This document shows, piece after piece, positions 51,421-63,000 of a stretch of 64,000 nt of DNA (positions are counted from its first letter, which is position 1; every line of letters starts with the position of its first letter). Under the pieces are notes generated by a model. It did no database searches. It worked only from the letters and a program-made list of their open reading frames with translations, and was not told the DNA's origin. The position numbers and the translations under genes were made by a program. Location: NCBI GenBank assembly GCA_002189035.1, contig NEEC01000017.1, forward strand, positions 2,480,001 to 2,544,000, written 5' to 3'. The stretch comes from Utricularia gibba. Its lineage: Eukaryota; Streptophyta; Magnoliopsida; Lamiales; Lentibulariaceae.

Positions 51421-54400
51421 TCAAGGAATCTGGAACCTGAGGTTGGTCTGGCCGCCGGAGGGGGGGTACACGTACACTGTCAGCAGCGAAATGACGATGC
51501 AGATAAGGCCGGACCACAGGTACACCACCGTCGGAATCTTACCCTTTCTTCCCATCAGCCCCTTCGCGAACGGATATAAATGGGATAGAACCCAGAAACT
51601 GAAGAATACCCCACCCAGAAGCTTGCTCCACTCCGGGAACGGACTGTAAACAGTCCGCGAAGTAGCAACCCCGATCGCCAGCACGTTGAACATGATGATG
51701 CTGATCGGCGGAATCATCAACGTCGTCCACCGGAACTCGTACAGTTCTGCGAACTCCTCTTCCCCATCCTCCGCCCCTGAGGATTTTGACGTCAGGGTGA
51801 ATGAGATGTCGATTCCGGCGATCACTTTCAGGAGGCCTTGGATGACCGCCGCCGGATGTGCGCTGGTTCCACCGATGAGCCAGAACTGCTCGTTCCGCCA
51901 CCAGTCGTGGAGGGTGATGCCTGACCACCGGATTTCCAGTACGGCGAGGAGACACAGGCTGAGGGTAATGGCAAGAAGGAAGATCAAGAAGGTTACATCT
52001 AATGACTGTACGATGAACTGACCCGAGAAGAGCGACAGCGCCGGAAGAACGCAGTAAACCAGGAGGAATATTGAGGTGAAAGGGTAGATTCCGACATTGA
52101 AATACGCCACCCTCTGAAGGAACTTCATTCTGGGGCAAGCGAAAAGGGCGTTGTTTCGAGAGAAGAATATCTCCACGGAGCCTGTTGCCCACCGCAGGAC
52201 CTGATTCAACCTGTCCGTCAGATTAATCGGTGCCGTGCCTCGGAATGCATCTCTCTTTGTGACACAGTACACCGACCGCCACCCACGGTTGTGCATCCTG
52301 TATCCTGTGACCACATCCTCTGTAACCGATCCGTAAATCCAGCCGACCCTTTTCCCCCACTCTGTCCTCTCTTCGTAGAAACATGTAATCACACTAACAG
52401 CTTCTGCCAGTGCCGCCCCATCCAACGGCTCACGCTGCACTGCGAGGGATCCTGCTGGCCGGCCGAGACACCCTTTTCCTCTAAGGTCATGAAGCAACCT
52501 ACCACCAAACTCAGCTACAGCAATGGAGTCTACCAAGGACGTCGAGTTCCCAAACTGTTTAGAGAATGCGGCTCTCGCAGCATCGTCGTTCTCGTAGACA
52601 TTTCCGTTGATGGGCAGAAGCATTTCTTCATCATCCTCATCTTTCCTCTCCTCATCTTTGGCCTTCTTCCTCAAAAGCAGCTTTCTGATCTTCCGTCTTC
52701 CAAACCATCCATGGTGCTCCGTTGTTCGCGGTGGGCTAAACCCGTAAAGCGCAATCCTACGAAAGATGCAGCCTGTCCCGACGTACATTGGCCCCTGCAG
52801 TCCATCAAGGGCCCTCATGCTTACATCAAAGAAGACAGTGTTATGATTTGCATATCGATCGTTGGTGTCGATTCCCTCGAATCTCTGAGGGAATTGGACG
52901 AAGCATATCTTGTCACCTCCCCTGTCAAGCATGAAGCACATCCCCTCCCGCAGCGCCAAAGAGTTGTGCACGTAGTGATCACAGTCGAGATTGAGAATAA
53001 ACGCACCGTTGGACATTATGGCGCTCGCACGAACCAGAGCATTCATCGCCCCTGCTTTCTTGTTGTGGTCGAAACCAGACCGTTTCTCCCTGGACACGTA
53101 AACCAGCATCGGAAGTCTAATATCAACTTCAGTTGTGTCCACCAAGTTCTTGTCATCAGCTTCAGTGCCGAATTGTGGTTCAGGGCTTGCTGGGACTAAC
53201 ATTATCTTCAACAACAGATAGATGTCTTCGTGTCAATATTCATTTCAAAGAAGATTAAAAAAGAAACTGAGTTCCAAGTATCTCGGAGAAAAGGGAACCT
53301 GTATGATGCCCTCGTGATCGCCTCGTGAGTGGTGTTCCTCTGAAGAAGCCCAGGTTCCATGCCAATGGCTTCCATCAGACATCCAAGTGGCCCTCGGAAC
53401 ATTTATGGGTTCAAAAGAATTATTGCCCTGTTCAAGTTGCTTCTTTTTCGCCTTAATCTCTTCCTGTGCGTTGAATGCATCGGATCTCCGTCTTATTGAA
53501 TCCGGCAAAGCGTTGATTCTCACCTTAAATTCGTCGTACTCCCGTTTCACTCGTCTCCTTTCCCTGACGAAGTCAAGCCTCAATTTGTTCTTCAGAGGAT
53601 CGCGCTTCTGCGAGAAGTAGGCCTCGGGATTCCTTGGTTCAATCTTGTGTTTCCTGCAGAATGGAACCCAGGTTCTCGCGAAGCTTGCAGCTTCGGCTAA
53701 AGCCTCAAACGTTACTAGAGAACCTCCGTCATCAGAAAGGTAACAAGCAACCTTTTCAACAGGGTAATCTACTGCCAGAATCGAAAGGATCGTGTTTGCA
53801 GTAACCAATGGAGGCTCCTTTTCCGGATCTGCTGTGGAGACGAATATGTCGATCCCTGGGAGGTCGGACAGCTTCTTGGGGTTACGGAGATTCGGCTCTG
53901 GATACTCGAATCGCTGTCCCAGGACAGTCAAGTCTGTCACTCTCTTGACAGGGCAGATCTTGGGAAGCTGATCGAGAAGCCATGAAAATGCGAACCATAT
54001 CTCACAGATGACTGACATTAACCAAAGCCATTTGGCTTCTCGGTTAGGATGCCTAATTCTCCACGCCAAGAAGCAGCCGAGAACAGCAAGACGAATGACC
54101 ATCAGCAATCTGCAGTCGAAGAAACAAATATCACCATGATATGAAAGGTCAAAGCTAGAAATCGAACAAGTAATAGTTGAGTTACCTGTACGGACTGATT
54201 ATTGCAGCTGAGATCCCAACTTTTCTTGTCAGGGGCTTGTTCCTCCGATCGCTGAAATCAGGGGGGTTATCATAGAACTCAGCCTCTCTGGGCCAGAGTG
54301 CATTCCCATAACCATAAGTCCCTCTCGTCTCAAATAGCCACCTTGTGTGATCAAAATCATGGTTTGGGTTCTTGAAGGATTGCATCAGAGAGAAGTTCTT

Positions 54401-55087
54401 CTCTAGTTTAACCCCCCTTCCCCAAGAAGGCAGAGGATTCGCCTTATCCTTCTCCTCCGATCTCGGACAATCGACATCACCGTAGTCTTCCTTGTACATG
54501 TCCTTGCAACCGGGACAGCGGCCGCCACCATTGGTAACACAGTCATAGTAACAATCATCACAGAGCCTAAAGCCACAGTCGCAATGGCTCTTGAACTTAC
54601 CATCTACCGCCTTCTCATCGCAGCCCTCCATCCAACACACGGTTTTGGATTTCTTCCCCATCCTGTTTTCCTCGTCATCCGCGTTCTTGATGGAATGGGC
54701 TTTGGTTGCAGAGTTGAGTCCGCCGGTGTAGATCGTGTCTTTGATGAAGCCCTCATTTGGGTACAGCAAAGCGGGGTTCTTTTCTCTGGAATCCAGAGGC
54801 AAGCTTCCTTGGGAATCCGAGAGGATCCTGTTATCTGGGGTCGCCGGAATTTGAACTGTGTAAGCCACGAACTCGTCGGAACTGTCTTTTGTGAAAGCGA
54901 GATACCGCCCTCCTCCTCCAACTCCGCCTGATGACTGCCTGCGTTTCTCAGCGGCGAGCGGCGAGTTAGACAGCGAGTAGCGAGGAACGGGGCTGGTTAT
55001 TCCTTTGCTCCGAGATCCGCCGGAAGAAGTGACGGTGATCGTCACTTGGGAAGACGACAGGGAGTCGTCGACTGCGGGTTTGACCAT
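51421..55087 (-). CDS. CSLD5: Cellulose synthase-like D protein, CSLD5 type
   Basis: Processive GT2 glycan synthase of the cell plate and tip-growth machinery; Arabidopsis CSLD5 acts in dividing cells. Three exons: 55087-54186, 54109-53299 and 53205-51421; 3498 bases, 1165 residues. The start [19 protein letters not shown] matches the CSLD5 N-terminus; an ATG 60 bases further up probably lies in a leader. A RING-like zinc domain ([28 protein letters not shown]) is followed by two membrane helices. The catalytic set is complete: SDDGGS, DCDH, TED and QVLRW. Six further C-terminal helices follow. The sequence is closest to CSLD5 over its whole length, including [10 protein letters not shown] in the class-specific region. 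All introns are GT-AG and the frame is intact. Confidence 0.96.
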
Positions 55088-56157
55088 GTTGGTTTCCAGC
55101 AAGTGAAGCAGCACAACAACAGCGAGAATGAAATCTGAAACGAGCAAACAATCAGATTTGTGGGGGGCTGTATTTACAAACCGATTTGAAAATTTTTGAA
55201 ATCAGGTCAATGGGGAAGCATTTGAATCCGTCTTAAAGGCAAGAGTATTTTGAAGCCAACGGTCGAATGATTTGAAATCAACGGGCCCCGCAAGCAGGTT
55301 CCGACAAACAAAAAAAGGAGAAAGAAAGAAAAGGGGCGACCTGCCACTTTAACTTCCAACGGTCGAATCAGCCGAGGGCGGGCAATTCAGTTTCGAACCC
55401 TCCCAAGCGAAGGGAAAATGCACACAGGTTACTGGTGTACCCTGAACAAAAAAACTTGGGTTTGCATCGAACTGCGCCGGTGCCTCAATGTATGCAGACA
55501 TCATCAACCTCAATGCATGGGCGTTCCTCCACACGAGTTTCTGATTATTACAGTGGTGGTCAACCTGGAATTAGTTGATCGACAGCAAGTCCTGTATTAC
55601 CTGGGGTGGACTACTACTAACCATATGGAAGATGTCGACTCACAAAAAGTGACTCATGGGTGCCTAAGTAAAAGCAGCCGATTTCCGCCACGCACACAGA
55701 AAGATAACCAACCTGCAGTATTTCATCAACACCGCAGGATGAAAACTATCGAGTAAGAAAAATTTACCGCCATTGGCTCAAGAGCACCTAGAGAATGCCA
55801 ACTCCAGTTCTACTTTGACCTTTGTTGGAATAAGAATAATCACATGCAATAATAAACAGCACCGCCTGAATGCGCACCACCAACACAGAGAAATCTAAAG
55901 GAATTACAGATAGCATGAAGGGAGTACCGCTGATGAGGCAACAGAGAAATAAGAAAGTAAACAAGTAGAGCTGAAACAGTGGGTACCTACCTCAGCCTTT
56001 GCTCCACTAACTATATTGAGGCCCGGCCTCAAAAGAGCTGTGAGGGTAGAACACAAATTTTCTCATGACGAAAGTATTCCAGGTATCATACATCATGCAT
56101 GGTGTTTTGAAATAAATTCTACCTCTTTGGACATCAGATATGAATCTACAAAATCCG
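55088..56157. other. Spacer upstream of CSLD5 and downstream of LUC7
   Basis: About 1.1 kb; both neighbours are on the minus strand. It should contain the CSLD5 leader (probable 5' UTR intron acceptor near 55131) and the LUC7-related 3' UTR. No gene is seen. Confidence 0.45.
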
Positions 56158-58059
56158 TTAAAGTGGGCGCCCTGGACTCCTTGATGACCTTTTATGACCA
56201 TGCCTGATAGGAGACCGGGACCTGCTTCTCTCTTGCTCACGAGATCTATCCCTGCCCCAGTCTCTTCCATTACTTGAATTGCTATTCTTCCTATCGGAAC
56301 CCCTTGGCCCATTTCTATTTCCTCTAGCACTCCTGTCTCGATATCTCTCATAATCACGCTCACGGTAGTGATCCCTCTCCCTTCCATAATCTCGATGGCG
56401 GTGTCTATTCATGCCATCTGGTTCAATTTCCTTGCGTTTATCCTCAGTCTCTTTCTCACGGAGCTTCCGACGTTCTTCAGCCTCATTCTCCCGTGCCAAT
56501 CTCTCTTGTTCTCTTAACTTATCTTTTTTCTCCTGAAAATTAGGTAAAAACCATATGCTAGTTACAAAAGAATAGCAATAACCACACAATAGCTTCTCAT
56601 TCACCACAGGAATCTGTCTCCCATAGAAAAATATTGGTTGTAATCACCTTATACTCTGCCAGAAAGTCACGGACCATGCCATAACCCATATGCTGTTTTC
56701 CCGTCACATGTGACTGAGTTCTCTCTGCAGCATCATTCGCTACTAAAAAGGAACCGCATATTTCACATAAAGCCATTTTTTTCTCCTGTGCAGCCATCAA
56801 TATTTTATCCTGGAGTGGTTGCTGAGTCAAGCTTGCCTTTTCTATATTGAGCAATTCGACCTAACATGGTGATCATAGATATTGATCAAACATTTCTAGT
56901 AGACATGAGAAAAACCATCTTCAAGGTAGTATGTATAGAAAAGACTCACCTTTCTCATCAGTGCCTCAGCTTCATCAACCTTCCCTGCTTCACCTAATGA
57001 CTCAACTTGTTCCAGCAGATTCTTTATCTTCTCTTCAAGTACAGCCAGCTGTTCTGCCTTTTCAGCTGAAAGAGGTGGAGGTGGAGGAACTTCGATGTCC
57101 TGTGCAAGTCTCTCACGGCCACGCCTAACTTTTCTATCTAAATCAGAGACCTGAAGCAATCACATTCAACACTTCAGAGCTCAAACCAAAGAGAGATCCA
57201 AATTAGAACAGTTGAAGGGTCTGATCATGCCAATCTCTCACAGAAGTGTGCTAATTCAGCCTCAAACTTGGGAACATGGGAGTCATGCCGGGGAGACTGC
57301 TCAAAACTACACCAAGGGAAATGACAAGAGATGTTAGTATGCAACTGTGAGCTATAAAATTAACAAACAGAGATTCAGAATAACAGGATAAACTTGAATA
57401 CTGGAAAATCAGAACAAATAAACTGCAAAATATACTTACCCAATCGAAGATTCATAATTTTCTGATAATAAAGTAACTTTGTACCAAGATGTGATTAAAA
57501 AAATGCGTTTGTTACCTCTCTTTTAGCTTCTGATCATGGATTTTTGGGCATACTCCTAATGCACCATAAAAAAACATCAGCAAAAAACTTTAAAGAAAGA
57601 AAAAAGAGAAAGAAACAATTAAAAGACCAGGCATCACCTAGATCACTCCGAGTGTTGACAAACAAATCGTGAGGGCAGAAGCGAACCATATAGCATCCAC
57701 AAACTTCCTTATCATCCCATCTAATTTCTCGGAACCCTCTTCTCTCTTCTTCAGTCAAATTGCGCGCTGAAAACAGCCGACAATCATTACAATTGGTTCA
57801 ACATAGATAATAACACCACCGACGCGCAGTAAAAGATTACAATTTATATACGGCTAGGAAAGGGAGAATGAGCGAAAGAAGCATTCGCACAGTGAGAGAT
57901 AGGGTGAAAGCAGTTTCGATTGAATAACATAGCGCCGGAGAGCGAAGAGCAGAAATACAACCCACCACCATCAACGAAAACACAGATAGGTTTTGAAAGG
58001 GCGGGAAGAAGCTAACCTGAGCCCATGAGCTCGTCAAGGAGAGCCCTCTGCGCATCCAT
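56158..58059 (-). CDS. LUC7RL: LUC7-related U1 snRNP protein (LUC7RL type)
   Basis: Component of U1 snRNP that helps choose 5' splice sites. Seven exons: 58059-58017, 57766-57638, 57555-57516, 57306-57231, 57150-56950, 56860-56648 and 56532-56158; 1077 bases, 358 residues. MDAQRALLDELMGS opens the LUC7 domain; the CCCH-type finger is seen in VCGCYMVRFCPHDLF and CPKIHD; the C2H2 finger is CEICGSFLV with HVTGKQH. A coiled coil (AEQLAVLEEKIKNLLEQVES) and an Arg/Ser/Glu-rich tail (SREQERSRSRSPIRHGHKRS) follow. The fourth intron must begin with GC, not GT (TTG then GCATGA), to give HFCERLVSDLDRKV, and only this choice keeps the frame. A U1 protein gene that itself uses a non-canonical donor is noteworthy. 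Confidence 0.93.
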
Positions 58060-58390
58060 GGGTATGAGTCGAGAGATGGAAATCGCCGGAAACAAGCAAA
58101 CCCTAATCTTTCTATCGGGGTGAGGGTCAAATTCCCACAAAAGGAATGAAAAGTGGGGTCCGTGCGTCCGTCCATGTAAATCCCCTTATTGACAGCATGA
58201 TATTATTGATCCTTTTTCTGTATTAATCTTTTTGGGCCTGCTTGTGAGGCTTAGTGGACGGAGCCTCTGGGCCCATTCCATGGTGGTTGAAACTGATGAT
58301 GCACAACTGCCTGCCACGTGGACAAGCAAGCGGTTGAATTCCCAAGAAACCAAAAGGGCCAGGGCCGGGGCCAGGGAATCACAAAACGAA
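58060..58390. promoter_or_regulatory. Divergent promoter between LUC7RL and TIP5 genes
   Basis: A 331-base head-to-head spacer. It must serve one housekeeping and one probably tissue-specific promoter. No clear TATA box at the right distance was found. Confidence 0.45.
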
Positions 58391-59276
58391 ATGGCGACGT
58401 TGAAATCCCGTCTGCAGCACTCCATAACCCCGACCGCCCTCCGGGCGTATCTGGCCGAGTTCATCTCCACCTTCCTCTACGTCTTCGCCGCCGTCGGCGC
58501 CGCCATGTCTTCTCGTAAGTAGTGTGCGGGTGCGTGTGTGGCATATCCGAGGAGCGAAATGAGCAAGGATGACGACGAATGTTTGCAGGGAAGCTTTCTT
58601 CGGGCGTGGCCTCCGAGGTATCCGGTCTGACCGCCATGTCACTGGCCAGCGCCTTCGCGCTCTCCGTGGCGGTGTTCATCGCTGTCAACATCTCCGGCGG
58701 GCACGTGAACCCCGCCGTCACGTTCGGCGTTGCCATCGGAGGACACCTGTCCTTCCCCATGGCCATTTTCTACTGGATCTCACAACTCCTGGGTTCCATT
58801 ATGGCCTGCATGCTACTCAAAACCGCCACCGTGGGAGCAGTAAGATTTGGTTTGGCTCACCAATTCCCTTCCCTCCCTCCGACATCGGATCGGAGCAGTA
58901 AGATTACTTAATTGTGCAGAGGATAGGTGTTCACGGGATCCCAAGCGAGATGACGGGGTTCGGGGCAGCGCTGCTGGAAGGCGTGATGACATTTGGGCTG
59001 GTGTACACCGTGTTGGCCTCGTCGGACCCAAGGAGAGGGGGCGGGCCCAGGAATGTGGGGATAGGCCCAGTTTCGGTGGGCCTGATCGCTGGGGCGAATG
59101 TTCTGGCGTCAGGCCCATTCACGGGAGGATCGATGAACCCGGCCTTTTCCTTCGGAGTGGCGGTTGCGGAAGGCAGTTTCGGGAATCAGGCGGTGTATTG
59201 GGTTGGGCCGCTGATCGGGGGCGGGGTTGCCGCCATCCTCTACGAAAACCTTATGGTCCCTGTTCCTGATGACTGA
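58391..59276 (+). CDS. TIP5-1: Tonoplast intrinsic protein, TIP5;1 type
   Basis: Vacuolar-type aquaporin of the TIP5 subgroup, which in Arabidopsis is pollen-expressed and carries water and urea, with reported mitochondrial location. Three exons: 58391-58514, 58589-58839 and 58920-59276; 732 bases, 243 residues. Six membrane helices and two half-helices are present. The first NPA is at residues 82-84 (SGGHVNPAV), the second at 198-200 (GGSMNPAF). The selectivity filter position on helix 2 is Asn (N75, VNISGGH), typical of TIP5;1 rather than the His of other TIPs. Filter position LE2, just after the second NPA, is Phe; most TIPs have Arg or Val and AtTIP5;1 has Cys. The C-terminus (MVPVPDD) matches the subgroup. 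Exons are markedly GC rich. Confidence 0.95.
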
Positions 59277-60012
59277 TTGATTAATCACTTTGGAAATTAG
59301 TAGTAGTAGTACTAGTCGTGAAGGCGTGTGCCAGGTGGCCTGACCCAACCCAACTGCATGTGTGTGACTGTGTGCGTGATGTTTCTAATCTATTCGGGTA
59401 CTTGGTTTTCTACGTGTAGTTTCGTTACTCCTGGGGAGGAACATAAGAAATGCGAACCAGGATCTCTTCAGTCCGCTGTCACTTCCTATACGCCGATTCT
59501 GGATTTTCGTCAATCACATTACACCTATCTGCCCACCTATTCATTTTGGAAATCAAGGCCCTTCAGTCACCAATAGGCGTGTTAAGGCCCCTCCGGGAGA
59601 GACGATTTCAACGCCTAAATATCTTTCCAGGGTGCATGGAGTGGCTGAGAAGAGCATTGGGTTTCCACCATTCCGGAAATTTACCCCACAATCGCAGCCT
59701 GCATCTCGCACCCAAAGCTATCCTGCCAGTGCCACCCGCAAGATCAAACAAGAGCCAAAAGAAAACACAGCAAGTTGAAGCTGCTACATCCAACTCCGCG
59801 AGTGCAAGCTGGGATCTTGAATCCAGGATGTGCTGATTTCGGGCAACGAACCGTCCCGCAGGAGGCTCTCTCTCACAGTCGGGGGTTCGACACTTGAGGG
59901 AAAAAAACATAAAAACTACCTTGCAAAAACATCATCCAATCGAACAAGTCAAAATTGAAGCCTTTATTGAAAGGCCGCTGTAGAACAAGCCAGCCAGTTG
60001 CGGGTTTATTCC
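59277..60012. other. Convergent 3' flanks of TIP5 and UTP10
   Basis: About 740 bases between converging stop codons. Short frames on both strands lack family features. No gene is seen. Confidence 0.5.
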
Positions 60013-63000
60013 TCACAGGTACTCCTTGAGACTTTCACCGCTAATGGCTTCCATTTCAAGTCTAACTTCTTGCGCGAGGGCCTTGACAGAGTCATCGGAG
60101 TCCTCCAGGAGCTCGCTGAGGAATGGTATAGTTTCGGCCAAGAATGCCATGTAACCATCCCGCAAGTTATCAACCATATACTTGACTATCCTCAGACCCA
60201 AGATGCGGGGACGCAGCTTTTCACTACGGGTCTGCATCAATACCTGCCATCAACAGAATGGATAAGATGACAAACATGAGGATGGATTTTATATCAAACC
60301 AATGGTGCACCCTAGTGCTTAAAGCTGATTCGTCCAGAAATGGTGCTAAAGCAAACTTGTGAAAAGTTGTAACACTCGGCGATTGACAAATTCCAGTCAC
60401 CTCGTGATTCAAAGGCTTCCACAGGAGATCTGAATCAGCAGTAACAGCCATCTGTCCTACACAAACAACCAATAGATCATCCACCTCCTTCAAGGACGGC
60501 ACATTGGGATGGTTTTCAATATCCTCAGGGGGATCCACAATAAGCTGTGAAACTATGGGTTTCATGAGAACCTGATAGATGGAACAACAATAAAAAAGGT
60601 TTGAAGCGCCACGAAAAAAAGAATATTTATTAAGATACTCATTGTGGAATGATGCATAACCTGAAAATTAGAGGAATCCAGAAACTTGGGGCTTCCAGTG
60701 TCATATAGAAAACAGTAGTGCAATGCCGTTAGAATCAAGGCCCTCAGACGCCAAGTTTGAAGGGACAGTGCAAAATCATTGTCACTCGAATTGTTTCTAG
60801 CCTTCTTCCTCTTCTTCTGAAATGGACCTGCCTTTGTATCATCACTGCCACCGAGACCTTTGATACATCCATCAAGCAACCACTTGAAGTATGGTACAAA
60901 GAGTGACCTGCTCAAATGAATACAATAACTGAATATCCAACAGTGATAGAAAAAAAAAATTCTGTAACCAGTCAAAGATTTCTAGAAAAAGACAAAAGCA
61001 TTGGCATTTGTTCTCAGTGAAGCATATAAAGAGTATGGCAAATCGAAGACATATAGAAAGTACACCCACCGATGACTTTCAACAAGTTTATTGACTAAGC
61101 TGAAGAAAGAGATGGCTCGATCATCAGGTTGGCCAGAGTCATCCATACTTGAGTTTGACCACTCCACAATCTTGATAAATAATGGCCTGAACATAGGCTC
61201 TGTGAGCTTCATTGTGAGGGCGACAAAAGCATCAAGTACTTTTTGTTCAACTACATCAATATTCTGAATCGCGGTGTGCTTTTGATGACGCAGATCCAGT
61301 GCAACAAGGCACAAATCAAAAACTTTAGCATGATATGCAGCAATTGAGGCTCTATCCATGGAGCTAACCAACTTTTCTAACATTATAAAAAGTGTTGAAA
61401 CACTTTTCTCCCCAACGTTGACAGCATCCATGTACATAGTCAACAAAGGTGGAAGCAGAATGCGCACCTAAACAAAAAAAACACACAAATCAAGAGACCG
61501 AGCACGAAAAAAAATGAGAGGCCAAAATGGAATATACTGCAGTAGTTCAGCAAGATAACCCACAGGAATCCTTCCAATGATGAGATCACGCAGAGCATCT
61601 GCTTTCAGCCTCAATTTGAGCTCTGACTGGGAAAACAAAAGAGGGTGCAATACGACTAGCCTTAGCATGTCCCCCATGTAAGGGTTTAGGAATCCTGAGA
61701 GCTTGTCAGTGACCGACATTAAGGTTTGGAGAATAGAAGTGAAAGCATGGTGCTCAGAGCTTGAAGCAGAATCAGTTGTGCTTTCTCTTGCAAGCTTCAT
61801 AGGTAACAAATATAGGCCAGACGATTTTTCAAGCAGGCTTTGCATAACATTTGGAAGTTCAGGCAATGCCCTTAGACCAAGGGCATTAACCAATGCACCA
61901 GTTGTTAATAAACAATGACTAGCAATCGCAGGATCTGATGAGCATATCCTTTTGGAAACACATCCAAGGCATATGCCGAAAACCCTATCTTGCATAGGAA
62001 ACCTGACAGCTAGAACTTCTAAGGCTGACAATGCTGTAATTTTAATGGAAATATTTGATACATCATCAGGGGCATCAAATATTTTCAAAGTCTCCAAGCA
62101 TAAGTTTTCCATCAATGCCAAAGAAGCCTCGCTGAGGTGCAGCAATGATTTTCTTACTCTTGGGACTGGTCCCTTCCTCTCAATTTTTTTGTTTACAGCC
62201 AGATCCTTCATATTCTCACAGAAAAGCTGGAGAGCCTGAACAACATTAGGAAATACTCAGAACAAGTGGCCTGGTTTGGGATAATAACTGCAACTTACAG
62301 TAACTGCAGTTCTTTGAATTATCGATATTAGAAGGCAATCATGCTTACCTTTTTCCTAACATCTCCTTTGTCATTGTGTAACAATTTTGTGATGACTTTA
62401 AGAAACAAAGAAATCGGGAGGCCCTTCATTAGAGTTCTTAGAACGCCACGAGTAAAAATTTTCAGTTCATTCCTGATGATATTGGGAACACCAACACTAT
62501 TGTTTGTTGACTCGATCATTTGCTGATGACAAACTATTTGTTCTATAACCTCGCCAACTGCACACTGAAATAAAACCAAGTTGCACCAAAGGCATTAAGA
62601 GGGCAACCATATACATTTCAAAAGCTCATCAAAACACTTCACACGTAGCCATCAAAATAGGGGAACCTTGAGTTATAACTTTTGAAAAAGATTTCCAGTA
62701 ATACCAACAGAGGAGCCACTATTTTCAAAAGATAGAAAAGATATGAACCACTGAGCAATAATGTATAAGCTAATGTATTTTTACAAAATATTCATTGCAT
62801 ACCTGTATGAAATTCACATCATCTTCTAATTCGAGCATATGAGAGATTTCAGGATCTTGGAGCTTGTCCTCAATAAACAGTACGATAGCAAGCAGTTGCA
62901 TATAACTTTCATCATTTGAAACGCAACCTTCAAATTTTTTTAGCAACACAGCGAGGGAAGGAAGCCAGATTGTGCATGAATAGCTACCACAAAGTTGCTG

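Noticed and set aside
52291-53199. 302-codon plus-strand ORF inside CSLD5
   Set aside because: Complement shadow of the CSLD5 catalytic exon; no family features of its own.
31393-55147. Cell-wall gene cluster (glycine-rich, proline-rich, GATL, CSLD5)
   Set aside because: The genes are spread over 23 kb on both strands with unrelated genes between them; no shared promoter motif was seen. Chance proximity is the simpler reading.
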